Shown: piece by piece, positions 10,428-21,405 of the stretch
Numbering within the stretch: the first letter of the stretch is position 1
Layout of the letters: the number at the start of each line of letters is the position of its first letter
DNA from: Tillus elongatus
Taxonomy: Eukaryota; Arthropoda; Insecta; Coleoptera; Cleridae
Length of the DNA stretch: 64,000 nt
Assembly: GCA_964006375.1 (NCBI GenBank)
Contig: OZ023269.1
Location: 1,116,001-1,180,000, forward strand
Direction: 5' to 3'
The notes under the pieces: generated by a model
What the model saw: only the letters and a program-made list of their open reading frames with translations
Told to the model about the DNA's origin: nothing
Database searches by the model: none
Made by a program: the position numbers and the translations under genes

Positions 10428-13400
10428 TCGATGTACTTAATATTAATGATTTAAATAGGTTACCATATATAGAAATTAAAGGAATTAGAGGAAAATTATT
10501 GATAGACAGCGGATCGTCGAAAAATTTATTAAACCCAATAATAGCCCATCAAGATTTCGCAAACAAAATAAGGACACAACCATTTATTATTCGGACCCCG
10601 CACGGAACTTCGACGCACTCAGAACGCATAAATATCACCCTTAAATCAATTTCGAACAAGGCACAAGAATTCTGCCTTTTCGACTTTAACCCTTTATATT
10701 CAGGTCTCATTGGGATCCAATTCCTAAGGGACAATGAAGCCAGAATAGATTTTAAAAATGAAGTCATGCATCTAGGTAAGCAAATCATTAAAATTCAATA
10801 CCCTCAATTAAACAATGTCAATCAACCGGCAAGAATAAAAGCCAAAGCAGATGGTTCACAAGACCCAGATACTACAGCCACTGTAAACAGTATCATAACA
10901 AAAGAGTACTTCAATTGTAATGGAGAACTCGAACTCGTAAATTACATGTTAGCGCACAAGGACGAAGATTATGAAACACCGCAGAACCTACAGACTAGCC
11001 GATTACGTAACCAATATAAGTATCACGTTACAGATGAACGTAAGCGCAGCTCAAGGACGCCTACTATAACACAAGATAATGTTATATCGACAATTCAACC
11101 ATATAATACGAATACTCGACATACAGGGAGCGAGCAAAAACAGATTAACTGCGAAAACATTATAATGGAACAAATAGACGTGGATTATTTAAACGATGAG
11201 GAAAAACAGTTGTTATTTAATTTGTTATCAGAATATAAGGACATATTTTTAAACAAGGACGAACCATTGACGCACACAAATGCTATAAAACATAGAATAA
11301 GGACCATTGACGACATACCAGTCCATTTTAAATTATATAGATATCCATACATACATAAACCGGAAGTAGATCGACAAATAAATGACATGCTAAGGCAAAA
11401 AATAATCAGGAAAAGTCACAGCCCATACAGTTCACCCATTTGGGTCATATCAAAAAAACTAGACAAGTCAAATAAACAAAAATGGAGGATTGTAGTGGAC
11501 TATAGGAAACTAAACGAGAAAACAATACCGGACAGACACCCAATTCCCAAAATAGATGAAATACTGGACAAAATTGGACGAGCTCAATATTTCTCGACAA
11601 TCGATTTGATTTCTGGATATCACCAAATTGAAATGGACCCCCGGGACATAGAAAAAACGGCGTTTACCACCGATACGGGACACTGGGAGTACACTAGGAT
11701 GCCGTTTGGGTTATCAGGGGCTCCAGCGACCTTTTCCAGGCTCATGCAGAACGTGTTAGAGGGTCTAATTGGCCAAACATGCCTTGTATACATGGATGAC
11801 GTCATAGTTTTCTCCACGTCATTACAAGAACACATAGAGAAACTAAAACTGGTATTCGAACGTTTCAGACAAAGCAACTTAAAGATCCAGCTAGACAAAA
11901 GTGATTTCCTAAAGAAGGAAGCCGAGTTTCTGGGACACGTTGTAAGCCCAGACGGGATCCGTCCGAATCCGAGGAAACTAGACGCAATAAGGAAATTCCC
12001 GATACCAAAAACCCAAAAAGAAATTAAATCATTTTTAGGACTAGTCGGATATTACAGAAAATTTATTGAAAATTGCGCACACGTCACGAAACCACTAACC
12101 AAGTGTTTGAAAAAGAATTCTAAAATAGACGTTAATAACGAGGAATACATTGGTGCCTTTAACTCATGTAAAGACATTTTAATGAATTCACCCGTGCTTA
12201 TACCACCCGATTTCTCTAAGGCTTTTATACTAACAACCGACGCTTCAAACGTGGCGATAGCGGGCATATTAAGCCAAGGGGAACCCAATTCAGACCACCC
12301 GATAGCCTATGCCAGTCGTACCTTAAACGAAACCGAATCTAGGTATAGCACCATAGAGAAGGAATTGCTAGCCATCGTGTGGGCAACTAATTATTTCCGT
12401 CCATACTTATACGGACGCAAATTCACTATATATACGGACCATAAACCATTAAAATGGCTATTTTCGTTAAAACAACCAAATTCAAAATTACTCCGTTGGA
12501 GATTAAAATTAGAAGAATACGAATTCAAAATTGAATACAAGAAAGGAAAGCTGAATTGCGCAGCGGACGCCCTTTCTCGAGTAGAGATCCACCCCATAGA
12601 TATAGACAACCAATCAATGGCCAATAATGTCGACGAGGAAGAAGAAATAATAGAAATAGAGGACGACGAAGGTGTAATAGAAATAAACGAGGACGAAACA
12701 GCTAATTCAAATGCGGATTCTTACTCAGCACCCGGTATACCAATATTAGAGGAAGAAATTATTAACAGTAAAACAAATCAAATAGTCTTTAAAAACACAG
12801 ACAAACCAGAAATATTCTCAGTAAGGAAAGACAAACGAAACTTTATTTATGCAAACTTTAATTTAAATGACCCCAATCAAATAGAAAAATTTATAAAGGA
12901 ATACTGTTTACCACAAAGAAAATATTATTGCCTTTTCGTAAATGAACAAGATTACGAACTAGTCAGTTCGGCAATCAACAAAAACTTTAATAATGTAGAG
13001 TCACCAAAATTTTATAGATGTTTAGAAATGAGGGAAGAAATCCAGGAAGACGAGCTAACGGATATGATAGTCAAATATCATCAGGGTAAGTCCAACCATC
13101 GCGGGGCTGAGGAGACTTACTTAAGAATAAAGAGAAAATACTATTACCCCAATTTAAAGAAACACATAGAAGAATATGTAAAAACGTGTGAGCTGTGTAA
13201 AACGTGCAAATATAACAGGAACCCGGTACAGATAGCATTAGAACACACTCCAACAGCGTCCAAACCTTTAGAAACACTCCACGTAGATACGTTCCAAATT
13301 GAACGAGCAATATTTTTAACCATATTGGATCCATTCAGTAAATTCGGTCAAGCATTTCCCATCAAAAGCAAAAACGCTACAGATATTGCAAAAAACTTAA

Positions 13401-14071
13401 TTAAATACTTTTCACAGTACGGAGCGTGTAAAATCCTAATTGCGGACCCAGGAACGGAGTTCTCGAATTTAGTAGTAAAAGAACTACTAGAGACATACCA
13501 AATAGAATTGCACACCACAACACCCCAAAACCCCGAATCAAACGGACCCATAGAACGATTTCACAGCACCATCATTGAACATTATCGATTATTTAAGGAG
13601 AAATTCAAAAATATGAAACCCATAGAATTAATACCCTACTGTATATTCGCCTATAATTCCACGATACACTCACAAACACTAAAACCACCATTCGACTTAA
13701 TATTCGGCTATATACCGGAAATGTTTAACTACGACCCGGAAGTAATAATTACGCAAGAGTATAACGTACAACACAAAGAAATTATGAAAATCATCTACGA
13801 AATTGTTAGAAGTCGCATAGAAACGTCAAAACAAAAAACCTTACAACGAACTAATAAAAACACGAACCAGCCGTTCAAGGAAGGCGACGTGGTATACAAA
13901 CAGATACCACCGGGATTTCATAAAAAACATAAAAACCCCTTTTCAGGACCCTATTCAATAATATCCTTATTAGAACATAACAAAGCTATTCTAATAAACC
14001 ATAAAAATGACGAACAGACAATAGCACATCTAAGAAATTTACGTCTTGCAGGTTCCTTGCCACAGGAATAA
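10379..14071 (+). CDS. pol: Pol polyprotein (protease, RT, RNase H, integrase)
   Basis: The frame opens at 10,379 inside gag and has no start codon of its own, so it is probably made by -1 frameshifting. Numbering from the TTG at 10,499: aspartic protease motif IDSGS at 2-6; RT with D369 in STIDLISGYHQ and YMDD at 431-434; RNase H with D581, E620 and D647; integrase zinc motif H861, H867, C897, C900; and catalytic D930, D983, E1019 (35 residues between the last two). The order PR-RT-RH-IN is that of Ty3/gypsy elements. About 1,230 codons are open without interruption, so all enzymatic domains look intact. The C-terminal end at 14,071 overlaps the env acceptor region. Confidence 0.95.
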   Translation, partial: PTRKFSHREHLPTRHVVDVLNINDLNRLPYIEIKGIRGKLLIDSGSSKNLLNPIIAHQDFANKIRTQPFIIRTPHGTSTHSERINITLKSISNKAQEFCLFDFNPLYSGLIGIQFLRDNEARIDFKNEVMHLGKQIIKIQYPQLNNVNQPARIKAKADGSQDPDTTATVNSIITKEYFNCNGELELVNYMLAHKDEDYETPQNLQTSRLRNQYKYHVTDERKRSSRTPTITQDNVISTIQPYNTNTRHTGSEQKQINCENIIMEQIDVDYLNDEEKQLLFNLLSEYKDIFLNKDEPLTHTNAIKHRIRTIDDIPVHFKLYRYPYIHKPEVDRQINDMLRQKIIRKSHSPYSSPIWVISKKLDKSNKQKWRIVVDYRKLNEKTIPDRHPIPKIDEILDKIGRAQYFSTIDLISGYHQIEMDPRDIEKTAFTTDTGHWEYTRMPFGLSGAPATFSRLMQNVLEGLIGQTCLVYMDDVIVFSTSLQEHIEKLKLVFERFRQSNLKIQLDKSDFLKKEAEFLGHVVSPDGIRPNPRKLDAIRKFPIPKTQKEIKSFLGLVGYYRKFIENCAHVTKPLTKCLKKNSKIDVNNEEYIGAFNSCKDILMNSPVLIPPDFSKAFILTTDASNVAIAGILSQGEPNSDHPIAYASRTLNETESRYSTIEKELLAIVWATNYFRPYLYGRKFTIYTDHKPLKWLFSLKQPNSKLLRWRLKLEEYEFKIEYKKGKLNCAADALSRVEIHPIDIDNQSMANNVDEEEEIIEIEDDEGVIEINEDETANSNADSYSAPGIPILEEEIINSKTNQIVFKNTDKPEIFSVRKDKRNFIYANFNLNDPNQIEKFIKEYCLPQRKYYCLFVNEQDYELVSSAINKNFNNVESPKFYRCLEMREEIQEDELTDMIVKYHQGKSNHRGAEETYLRIKRKYYYPNLKKHIEEYVKTCELCKTCKYNRNPVQIALEHTPTASKPLETLHVDTFQIERAIFLTILDPFSKFGQAFPIKSKNATDIAKNLIKYFSQYGACKILIADPGTEFSNLVVKELLETYQIELHTTTPQNPESNGPIERFHSTIIEHYRLFKEKFKNMKPIELIPYCIFAYNSTIHSQTLKPPFDLIFGYIPEMFNYDPEVIITQEYNVQHKEIMKIIYEIVRSRIETSKQKTLQRTNKNTNQPFKEGDVVYKQIPPGFHKKHKNPFSGPYSIISLLEHNKAILINHKNDEQTIAHLRNLRLAGSLPQE
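10388..10394 (+). promoter_or_regulatory. gag-pol -1 frameshift heptamer AAATTTT
   Basis: In the gag frame it reads A AAT TTT, matching the X XXY YYZ consensus for -1 slippage. It lies inside the 49-nt overlap, 30 nt before the gag stop. No strong downstream hairpin was identified by eye. Confidence 0.7.
14050..14052 (+). promoter_or_regulatory. likely env splice acceptor
   Basis: TTGCAG ends at 14,051, inside the last codons of pol. The env frame is open from this point. The phase matches the donor at 9,080. A second AG at 14,064-14,065 is an alternative that would give a different phase. Confidence 0.5.
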
Positions 14072-15787
14072 CAGCCCAAATACAAGACTTGACGGACAAT
14101 CCAGGTATGCTGCCAAAGAAATTAGGTACAGCATACACAGAGACTAGCAGCTGGAACTTGATACATATACATGACCTGACACAACTACACGAAGACTATA
14201 ACCAAATAAAAAGACATTACATAAACACAGTTACATCTATGACAAAAGATTACCACGACGAATACCATAATTTTATACTAACATTAAATTTTACTATAGA
14301 TAATATAGACGATACATTTTATAGGATATTCTTAGAGAGAGATAACATCAATGAGAGACAGAGACGGGGCATAATCAATGGGCTAGGATCGATATTTAAA
14401 TCAATAACTGGCAATCTCGATGCACAAGATGGCGAACGTATATATCAGGCAATAGAAATATTAAGTACAGACCAAAACAAAATTCATGATCTTTTTAAAT
14501 CGCAAAATTCGGTAATGCTAGAAGCAATCGGAGAGTTCAATAAAACGATCGTAGGGTTGAGTCACAATCAGGGCACGATAATAAATAGAATAAACGAGTT
14601 AGGTAACACAGTTGATAGCCTTAGGAGCGAACAACTAACGCACTATCATCGCATCAAAATCCTAGAGCTGCTGACCCAGCTTGGACATTTATTGAATAAT
14701 ATTCAAGAATTAGCACTCACAACTGAGAATGCAATCACTTTTTCAAAATTAGGAATTTTGCACACATCCATATTAAAACCAAAATTTATAATAAAAGAAA
14801 TCAATAGAATACAAAAATACGTAACAAATGCCAAACTAATAACAACCACTGATCTGAATCTGTATGAAAAAATATTCAAAATAAAAGCAGTACAAAATAA
14901 ATTCCAAATTATATTTCAAATAGAAATACCTCTAGTTGAAGAGTCAGAATATGATTACTATCAGTTAATACACATTACCTGTCCCAAAAAATCCACACAC
15001 CTTTACCATGATAATCCCTAGAACCAAATACTTGATCCTAAGCAGTAAACAATATGCCTTTCGAAATGAAGAATGTCAAAATTTAAAGAACAAATTATAT
15101 TTCTGCCAAGACGACAATCCAACAGCCATGAATGATCAGAACCCATGTGAAATAAAACTAATAAAATTTCAAAAGCCTATCGATAATTGTAACCAAGAAT
15201 TAGTCAAAATTAAACAAACCACAGTTTCGAGATATGGAACCAGTCAATACATCATCTTAGCGCCAGAAGAGACAAACGCCAGAATAACTTGCCAGGAACA
15301 AGAGTGGACCAATATCATCAAGGGTACCAAATTGGTCAACCTCCAACCAAATTGCCAATTGAAAGTAGGAAACAAAATTTATAAAACCGGCCCCACTACA
15401 GCGGAAACACAACAACTATTCAATCTCCCCAAATTAGAAACCACCACTACGAAGGAAGAAACAAATTACGAAAAGGTACCCGAACTCAAATTAGACAACG
15501 TACAGCTGCATAACATCGAGCAGATCCAACACCAACTCCAAAACATTAAGAAAAATATACCAGGCCGAATGGAACTACCATTACATCACCTGAGTATATG
15601 GACCATATTATTGTACGTGGCTATTTTAACCGCCATCATAATGATAGCCGTCAAATGGGGAGTCATAAGAAGAAGAACCACTAGAAGAACTACGAAGATC
15701 AACCCAAGAACCGACAAGGGAGAATTGAAGATCAGCCCAGGAACCACCGAAGCCGGATTTCCCTTGAAAATCCGGAACGAACCGTAG
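14052..15787 (+). pseudogene. env: envelope (Env), baculovirus F-like, broken by one frame change
   Basis: Env should sit in the membrane and mediate fusion. The first frame (open through 15,019) holds a hydrophobic start compatible with a signal peptide, a furin-type site RQRR at nt 14,356-14,367 and directly after it a Gly-rich hydrophobic stretch (GIINGLGSIFKSITGNLD) resembling the fusion peptide of insect-retroviral and baculoviral F proteins. The second frame (from about 15,000 to 15,787) holds Cys residues of the ectodomain, a membrane segment near nt 15,596-15,655 (ILLYVAILTAIIMIAV) and a basic tail. The two frames differ by +1. A run of six A at 14,986-14,991 is a likely site of the indel. 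Real mutation and assembly error cannot be told apart here. Confidence 0.85.
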
Positions 15788-15798
15788 CTTCGTTCTTC

Positions 15799-15810
15799 AA
15801 AGGGGGGAGG
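15799..15810 (+). other. polypurine tract
   Basis: AAAGGGGGGAGG lies immediately before the 3' LTR, the position of the plus-strand primer in LTR elements. Confidence 0.9.
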
Positions 15811-16209
15811 AGATAAATAGAGCCACAACAACAGGCTATTGTGCAACAATGTATCCTGGCCTCCTTAGAAACCGCAGTGTCATCATAATAGTGAAGTGGC
15901 GCCTGTAGGAATGCAGGCGTAAAACCAGCAAGTGCGAACGGAATATCTCCGGTGACATTCAGCATTAGCAGATCCAGGTCACCTCCAGAGACAATAGTGC
16001 CACGCCTGGAGGGGAAGACTATAAATAGGATAAGCACCGAGATAGGAGTGTTCATTGCTTGTTCCTAGTTAGTCTGGCACATGGCGTGTCAAGCATTTCA
16101 ATATCACTTATATATCTATTTTTGTCTCATTATTGTATTAAGTAATCATTGTGTTTAAGTAATAATAAATTGTTTAAAAAAGTTAATTGTCTTAACGCTA
16201 AAGTTAAGT
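15811..16209 (+). repeat. 3' LTR of the errantivirus
   Basis: It is identical to 8,542-8,940 except C at 16,099. The polyadenylation signal AATAAA is at 16,164-16,169. Confidence 0.97.
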
Positions 16210-16213
16210 CGCG
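16210..16213 (+). repeat. target-site duplication, right copy
   Basis: CGCG follows the 3' LTR and matches 8,538-8,541. Confidence 0.85.
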
Positions 16214-16402
16214 AGTGAAAAATACAACACAAAATCATCAACAAGCCCCTAAATCTGTGTCTAAGTCGTTATTTTCCCTGATTTCGTTAAAATATGAGCA
16301 TAAAATCCATTGTAACTAAAAATTGTTTGGTATAAATAATAAAAACGTTAGAACATTAACATACTAGCGTATATACCTGCTAGTACATACATCGGTCAGG
16401 TC

Positions 16403-16560
16403 GACGGTGGTCAAGTGGTCTAAGCGGTCTGCCTCAGATAATCGAGTCCTATAATAAGACGAGTTCTAATGCTAGTTGGTGACTTCACTTTTCGTTATTT
16501 ATTTTTAGTCTTTTATATCATTTTACCGTTATCTGATCAGATTGTTGTTATTCCGATGAA
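16403..16560 (+). repeat. tRNA-derived SINE, copy 1
   Basis: The head has a box A-like GGTCAAGTGGTCTAAGCGG and a degenerate box B-like GACGAGTTCTAATGC, resembling tRNA-Leu/Ser. The body ends with CCGTTATCTGATCAGATTGT, a block also found behind the tRNA-like head at 58,600-58,797. The shared head-plus-body arrangement supports a SINE rather than a tRNA gene. The exact 3' end is uncertain. Confidence 0.65.
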
Positions 16561-16734
16561 TGCTTTAGAGAGTTTCTGTATGAAAATAATTTAATAAAGA
16601 AGAGATGAAAACTTTTAAGACTTAATTCAATTTGAATAGTATATCTGGTTGTTTTGTTCTTGCCCTACTTAGTGAAACCGTTCCATATTTAACACAGTCG
16701 GCTTCACAAGTGCTTGTTTTTAGTGCATGGTCTT

Positions 16735-16832
16735 TAAAAAATTAACCAATGAGGAGACTTTTGAATTTTGAAAAAATTTCTTCAAATAAATGCGAACTAG
16801 GCCCTCTAGAACCCATATCCAGGGCCAGTTTC

Positions 16833-16904
<72 letters not shown>

Positions 16905-17175
16905 GACCGATTTTGACCAAATTTGCTGAGTACCTTCCTTTTGCAGGTAGCTTGGATAACTTTGTTATCCAGCAAAATACGCCCAGGTTTTCCCGGAAAG
17001 TGTTGCGCTTTCTTTCGGAAAAAAATGTATATCTCGGAAAATAATAAAATAAGGGCAACCAAATTTAATAAGCGTATTTATAATATAAATGGTAAACCAT
17101 GTACCAAAATTTAGGTTTGTAGATTTAAAGAAAAAAAAGTTATAAGCATTAAAAAAAAAATTAGGGGTTCCTCAA
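16735..17175 (+). repeat. local repeat family, subfamily I copy
   Basis: L module (AATGAGGAGACTTTTGAATTTT start, hairpin partly lost), short (AT)n at 16,837-16,900, then R-I (TTTTGACCAAATTTGCTGAG, GTAAACCATGTACCAAAATTT). It is truncated after the AAGTTATAAGCATT segment and abuts the mariner remnant. Confidence 0.8.
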
Positions 17176-17189
17176 AATGTCAATGTCTT

Positions 17190-17990
17190 TTGCTAATAAA
17201 AATGGTTCAATTGAACAAGAAACAGATAACTAAAGTGATAATAATGAATGCATATGGCGAGTCAGAACGCATCAAGAAGTATCTAAATTTGTCAGAGAAA
17301 AATACCCGGATAAACCGACAGGTCAATCATTTGTTAGTAGGATTGGAAACAAATTTCGTGAACATGACGTTGTAAAGAAACTTTCAAAAAGTGGACTTCG
17401 GATGACATTAAGTGAAGATCCACAACTTGATGTTCTATTAAAAATCTAAAACAATCCACATGCAAACAGTAGAAACATTGCTTTGGATCAAGCCCTTCTT
17501 CAGTTTAAAAAAAAAGTTTATATGGACAGAATTATAGATAATGGGCTGGAGAAAATCCTCATTGGATGCGGGCAGTTCACACAAAGCATCCTCAAAAGGT
17601 TAGTGCATGGACGGACAAGAGAAAGGTTGCTGAAATGTTTGCGCTTGCAATTGATGCCTAAACTGGTTGCATTATTTTCCAATGCAGACAGTCCTGACTA
17701 AACAACAACATTTCGTTACAACATGATGGTGCTCCGCCACATTATACAATTAATATTCGAAACTATTTGGATCAAGTTCTACCAGAAGGATGGCTAGGAA
17801 GAAGAGGTCCAATAAACTCGCGGGCTAGGTCTCCCGATTTCACTAACACCATTAGACTTCTTTATTTGGGTGCACGTAAAAAGTAAAGTTTATAAATGTC
17901 GACCCAATAATTTAGAAGATCTCAAGGAAAAAACATAAACATGGGACTAAGTTGATATCACCGCAAACTTTGCATAATGTGAGAAATTAA
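17190..17990 (+). pseudogene. mariner-superfamily transposase, heavily decayed
   Basis: Frame fragments on the plus strand include RINRQVNHLLVGLE-like helix-turn-helix remains near 17,310 and LQHDGAPPHYTINIRNYLDQ (nt about 17,711-17,770) around the second catalytic Asp. RRGPIN and RSPDF follow, then a broken FLWG region. Several stops and frame changes interrupt it. It resembles the family of the complete element at 44,282-46,346 but is more diverged. No terminal repeats were found. Confidence 0.8.
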
Positions 17991-18207
17991 TTTTATAATC
18001 GTCCTGATTTTTACCATTTGGTACAAGGTCATCATTTTGAATATCTAGTGTAGTAAAATTTATTATTGCTCTGCCTATTTTTGTAACTAATGTCGCTGTT
18101 AATAAAATACAGAATTTTTTTAATATTTGAACTTGAAAGTTTTTTTTTCTAAGTTTTTTCAAATGTAACACTTAAAGATTTTGTACCGTTGAAAATATAA
18201 ATGAAAA

Positions 18208-19090
18208 GTCTGGGCGCATCAAGTGCGTTATGGAAGTGAATTTCATAAAAATGTTTTTAATAGGAAATATGTCTGTTTAATGCAAGCAGGCATCAATTTG
18301 GTTACCGGTATCACCTATATAGTAGGAAGATTGTACCACATTATATCAAAATAACTTACTGTTAGAAAATGTAAAAAAAATTCCGAAAATAAGCTTAAAA
18401 TCTTTCCTAAAAAGCTGGTTTCCTAGCCAATGAACCATAGGTCAATAGCAGATTGAGAAAATTGGCTACCAAGACTCATCTACTGCGTCTTGATTCTTTT
18501 TTCTTACAAACATGTATCATATTTCGATACAAAATGCAAAAATGAAATAATACAAGGGTGTTCGAACAAAAATTTAGGTATCACCAACGACTTTTGGGCC
18601 AGCTTGTGATTGTTAAAATAATTTTATAATATGCAGCTCAACACACCCGAGAATATTTAGATAGAATAGAATCAATTATAACGTATGCAATTTTTTCTCG
18701 TATCTTGTATAACAAGAGTTATATTGAGCTTTACCGTAGAAATTCACTCATTTAAAGAAATCTTTTTTAAATTCAAAAGTTGCGGTCTCCACTTTGTCGT
18801 TTTTTTTTTCTGCGAAAATTAGCTAAAAATTATAGACCGTTAAACCATGAACTTAACTCAAACTACTGCCAAAGCATCAGAAAAAAGGTCTATTTGAAAT
18901 GAATTTTCTGGAAACATTTTAGTAAAATAAAGGACAATGTCGGTTGAACCTGAAACTTAAGGGTTTGTAGAACACTCTTCTTGTGACATTTTCTTTACAT
19001 AATCCGTATTTGTTTCAGGTTCTTTGCATAAATGTTGCCAATTTTTTACGTTTCAAATCGCGACTTTGACGTTTTGAGGAAAACCCCATT
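18208..19090 (-). repeat. local repeat family, reverse long copy with core unit
   Basis: Reading backwards it is the long tail of subfamily I (from AAAACGTCAAAGTCGCGATTT through TTTCAACCGACATTGTCC to the ATGATACATGTTTG segment), ending in a 285-bp unit (18,208-18,492) bounded by inverted core motifs. The internal L'/(AT)n part is deleted: AAATGAGTG joins directly to AATTTCTACGGTAAAGC. Confidence 0.8.
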
Positions 19091-19610
<520 letters not shown>

Positions 19611-20098
19611 ATTTGAAACATGTTTAAATTATAAGTATGTGGTTGCTGTTGGTTAGTCAATGCTTTTCTTATTGACTCATGAGATTCATTCATCAATCTT
19701 CCATTGACTTCTGCTTCTGCCGCTGTTACAGTCCTTTTATTTAGATCTAGAGTTGTAAAGTTTTCTGTATCATTTGGGATATAATTTGTTTGCTTTTGTT
19801 ACTGACCAACAAAAGATATGATAAAATTGGACAAAGAAAGGGAATATGATATATTAACAAGGCTATTTTTGGCTCAACAGCATTTATTAGTTTTCGTAAT
19901 TGTTTTTTTATCGGGTTTTGTTACTTTGACTAGACATATTTTTATTATGATTGGTACTACTAAAAGTAATTAAAGTTTGTCTCATTCAATATTAAATTTA
20001 TTTTAGTGTTAAAATAGAAGACGATGTGATATGGTCCAAAATCTGATTGATATTTTGTTGGTATGTACTGTAAAAAAGCAAATTGCAGTTCAAAAAAT

Positions 20099-20140
20099 CT
20101 AGACGCAGCAAGTGCGTTATGGTAGCCAATTTTCATAAAA
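20099..20140 (-). repeat. core motif copy
   Basis: TAGACGCAGCAAGTGCGTTA followed by TGGTAGCCAATTTTCAT. It is separated from the R-II module at 20,460 by Penelope-type sequence. Confidence 0.7.
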
Positions 20141-20149
20141 ACATCTGAA

Positions 20150-20345
20150 ATCTCAAAAAATAACAAATAATAATAATAATTTTTATTGACAAAAGACTGA
20201 GACTGGACATTGTGGCTGGAAACTGAAACAAAAAGTAGAATAACCCCAAAAACTACAACAATAATAACAGAGTTATCCGCTATCTTTTTTGATACGTATT
20301 TCGACAACGAAGTTGTCTTCATCAGTAGCTGTCGCTAAACTAACT
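20150..20345 (-). repeat. Penelope-like element terminus with hammerhead-like motif
   Basis: On the minus strand CTGATGA (20,319-20,325) is followed by a 6-bp stem GACAAC/GTTGTC with a UUC loop and then GAAA (20,299-20,302). After it comes TACGTATC and an AT-rich region ending in TATTATTATT. A diverged copy of the same segment lies at 55,380-55,490. This layout resembles the hammerhead-bearing terminal repeats of Penelope-like elements. One extra base sits between CTGATGA and the stem. Confidence 0.55.
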
Positions 20346-20395
20346 GTATGGGCACAATTATCTTTTTGACATACTTAAAACTTTAGATTAAACAT

Positions 20396-20460
20396 GATGT
20401 AATACCGAAGATGTAATACCAGATGGTGATGCAATACCAGAGGATGCAATACCGGACAAC
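20396..20460 (+). repeat. short degenerate tandem repeat
   Basis: Four imperfect units of GATG(T/C)AATACC, 14-18 bp apart, end directly at the start of an R-II module (ACTCAAAAAATAATTAACCG). Confidence 0.7.
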
Positions 20461-20912
20461 TCAAAAAATAATTAACCGATTTCGATGAAACTTGGCAACT
20501 GCCTGTCTTTTATTAATGGCTTGGATGAGTTCGTTATCCAGAAAAATCAGACGGGGTTTTCCGGAAAAATTTTGAGTTTTCTTTCGAAAAATTTTTTTTT
20601 CTCCGAAAGTAACAAAGCTGTTTCAATGAAATTTACTATATATGTTGCCTCAACCTTACTACGTACCAAAATTCAACTTTCCAAGTTTAGAGAAAATTGA
20701 GTTACTCAAATTTTAAATTTTCTTTCGAAAAAAATTTTTTTCTCCGAAAATTACAAAGTTATTTTAATGAAATTTTGTGGATATCTTGCCTTAGGAAAAA
20801 CCTTACTACGTATTAAAATTAAACTCTCTAAGTTTATAGAAAATTGAGTTATTTAAATTTGAAGCATTTAATAAAAATTCACTACCATAACGCACTTGCT
20901 GCGTCCCGAGTT
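20460..20912 (+). repeat. R-II module with internal duplication and core motif
   Basis: R-II begins without its (AT)n tract. A roughly 140-bp segment (from TTTTCTTTCGAAAAA to AAAATTGAGTTA) occurs twice in tandem (about 20,576-20,706 and 20,716-20,852). It ends with the core motif at 20,873-20,912, where it meets the reverse copy at 20,912-21,405. Confidence 0.85.
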
Positions 20913-21202
20913 TTTTTCTTTAAATGCCTAAAACTTTTTGCCTTCAAGCTCAGAGACCTAACTTTTGGTACATGGTTCACTGTTTATGTCACGAACACGC
21001 GTAACAAATTTGGTTGCCCGTACTTTGTTATTTCCGGAGATATAGTTTATCCGAAAGAACACATACAATTTTCCGGGGAAACCCTGTGCCGATTTTTCTG
21101 GCTAACAAACGTATCTAAGCCACTTGCAAAAGGAAGGTACCCAGCAAATTTGATCAAAATCAGTCCTTTATTTTTTGAGTTATCGGTGTGATAGATACAT
21201 AC

Positions 21203-21294
<92 letters not shown>

Positions 21295-21405
21295 TGAAAC
21301 TGACCCTGGATATGGGTTCTAGGAGGCCTTGTTCGCGCTCATTTGAAGAAATTTTTTCAAAATTCAAAAGTCCTGATCTCCTCATTGGTAATTTTTTAAA
21401 GGGCT
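20912..21405 (-). repeat. local repeat family, reverse subfamily I copy
   Basis: Read backwards: L-I module (21,300-21,405), (AT)n at 21,217-21,290 with CATA units, then R-I down to the core motif shared with the preceding copy. The two copies are therefore joined head to head. Confidence 0.85.

Larger units (their letters stand above)
8542..16209 (+). mobile_element. Ty3/gypsy errantivirus-type provirus, nearly intact
   Basis: The element is 7,668 bp: a 399-bp LTR, tRNA-Ser-type primer site, leader with a splice donor, gag, pol in the -1 frame, splice acceptor, env, polypurine tract and second LTR, flanked by CGCG duplications. The LTRs differ only at 8,830 versus 16,099 (T versus C), so insertion was recent. 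Gag and pol are uninterrupted. Env is split by one frame change near 15,000, so this copy probably cannot make full envelope unless the break is an assembly error. The layout matches insect endogenous retroviruses of the gypsy/17.6/ZAM group. Confidence 0.95.

Noticed and set aside
16403..16480. Functional tRNA gene
   Set aside because: Box B is degenerate, no clear cloverleaf can be drawn, and the trailing body is shared with 58,600-58,797, as in a SINE.
19960..20322. 120-codon minus-strand frame as a membrane protein
   Set aside because: It translates a repeated Penelope-type end with a trinucleotide tract.
20396..20460. CRISPR-like array
   Set aside because: Units are short, imperfect and only four; this is eukaryotic DNA.
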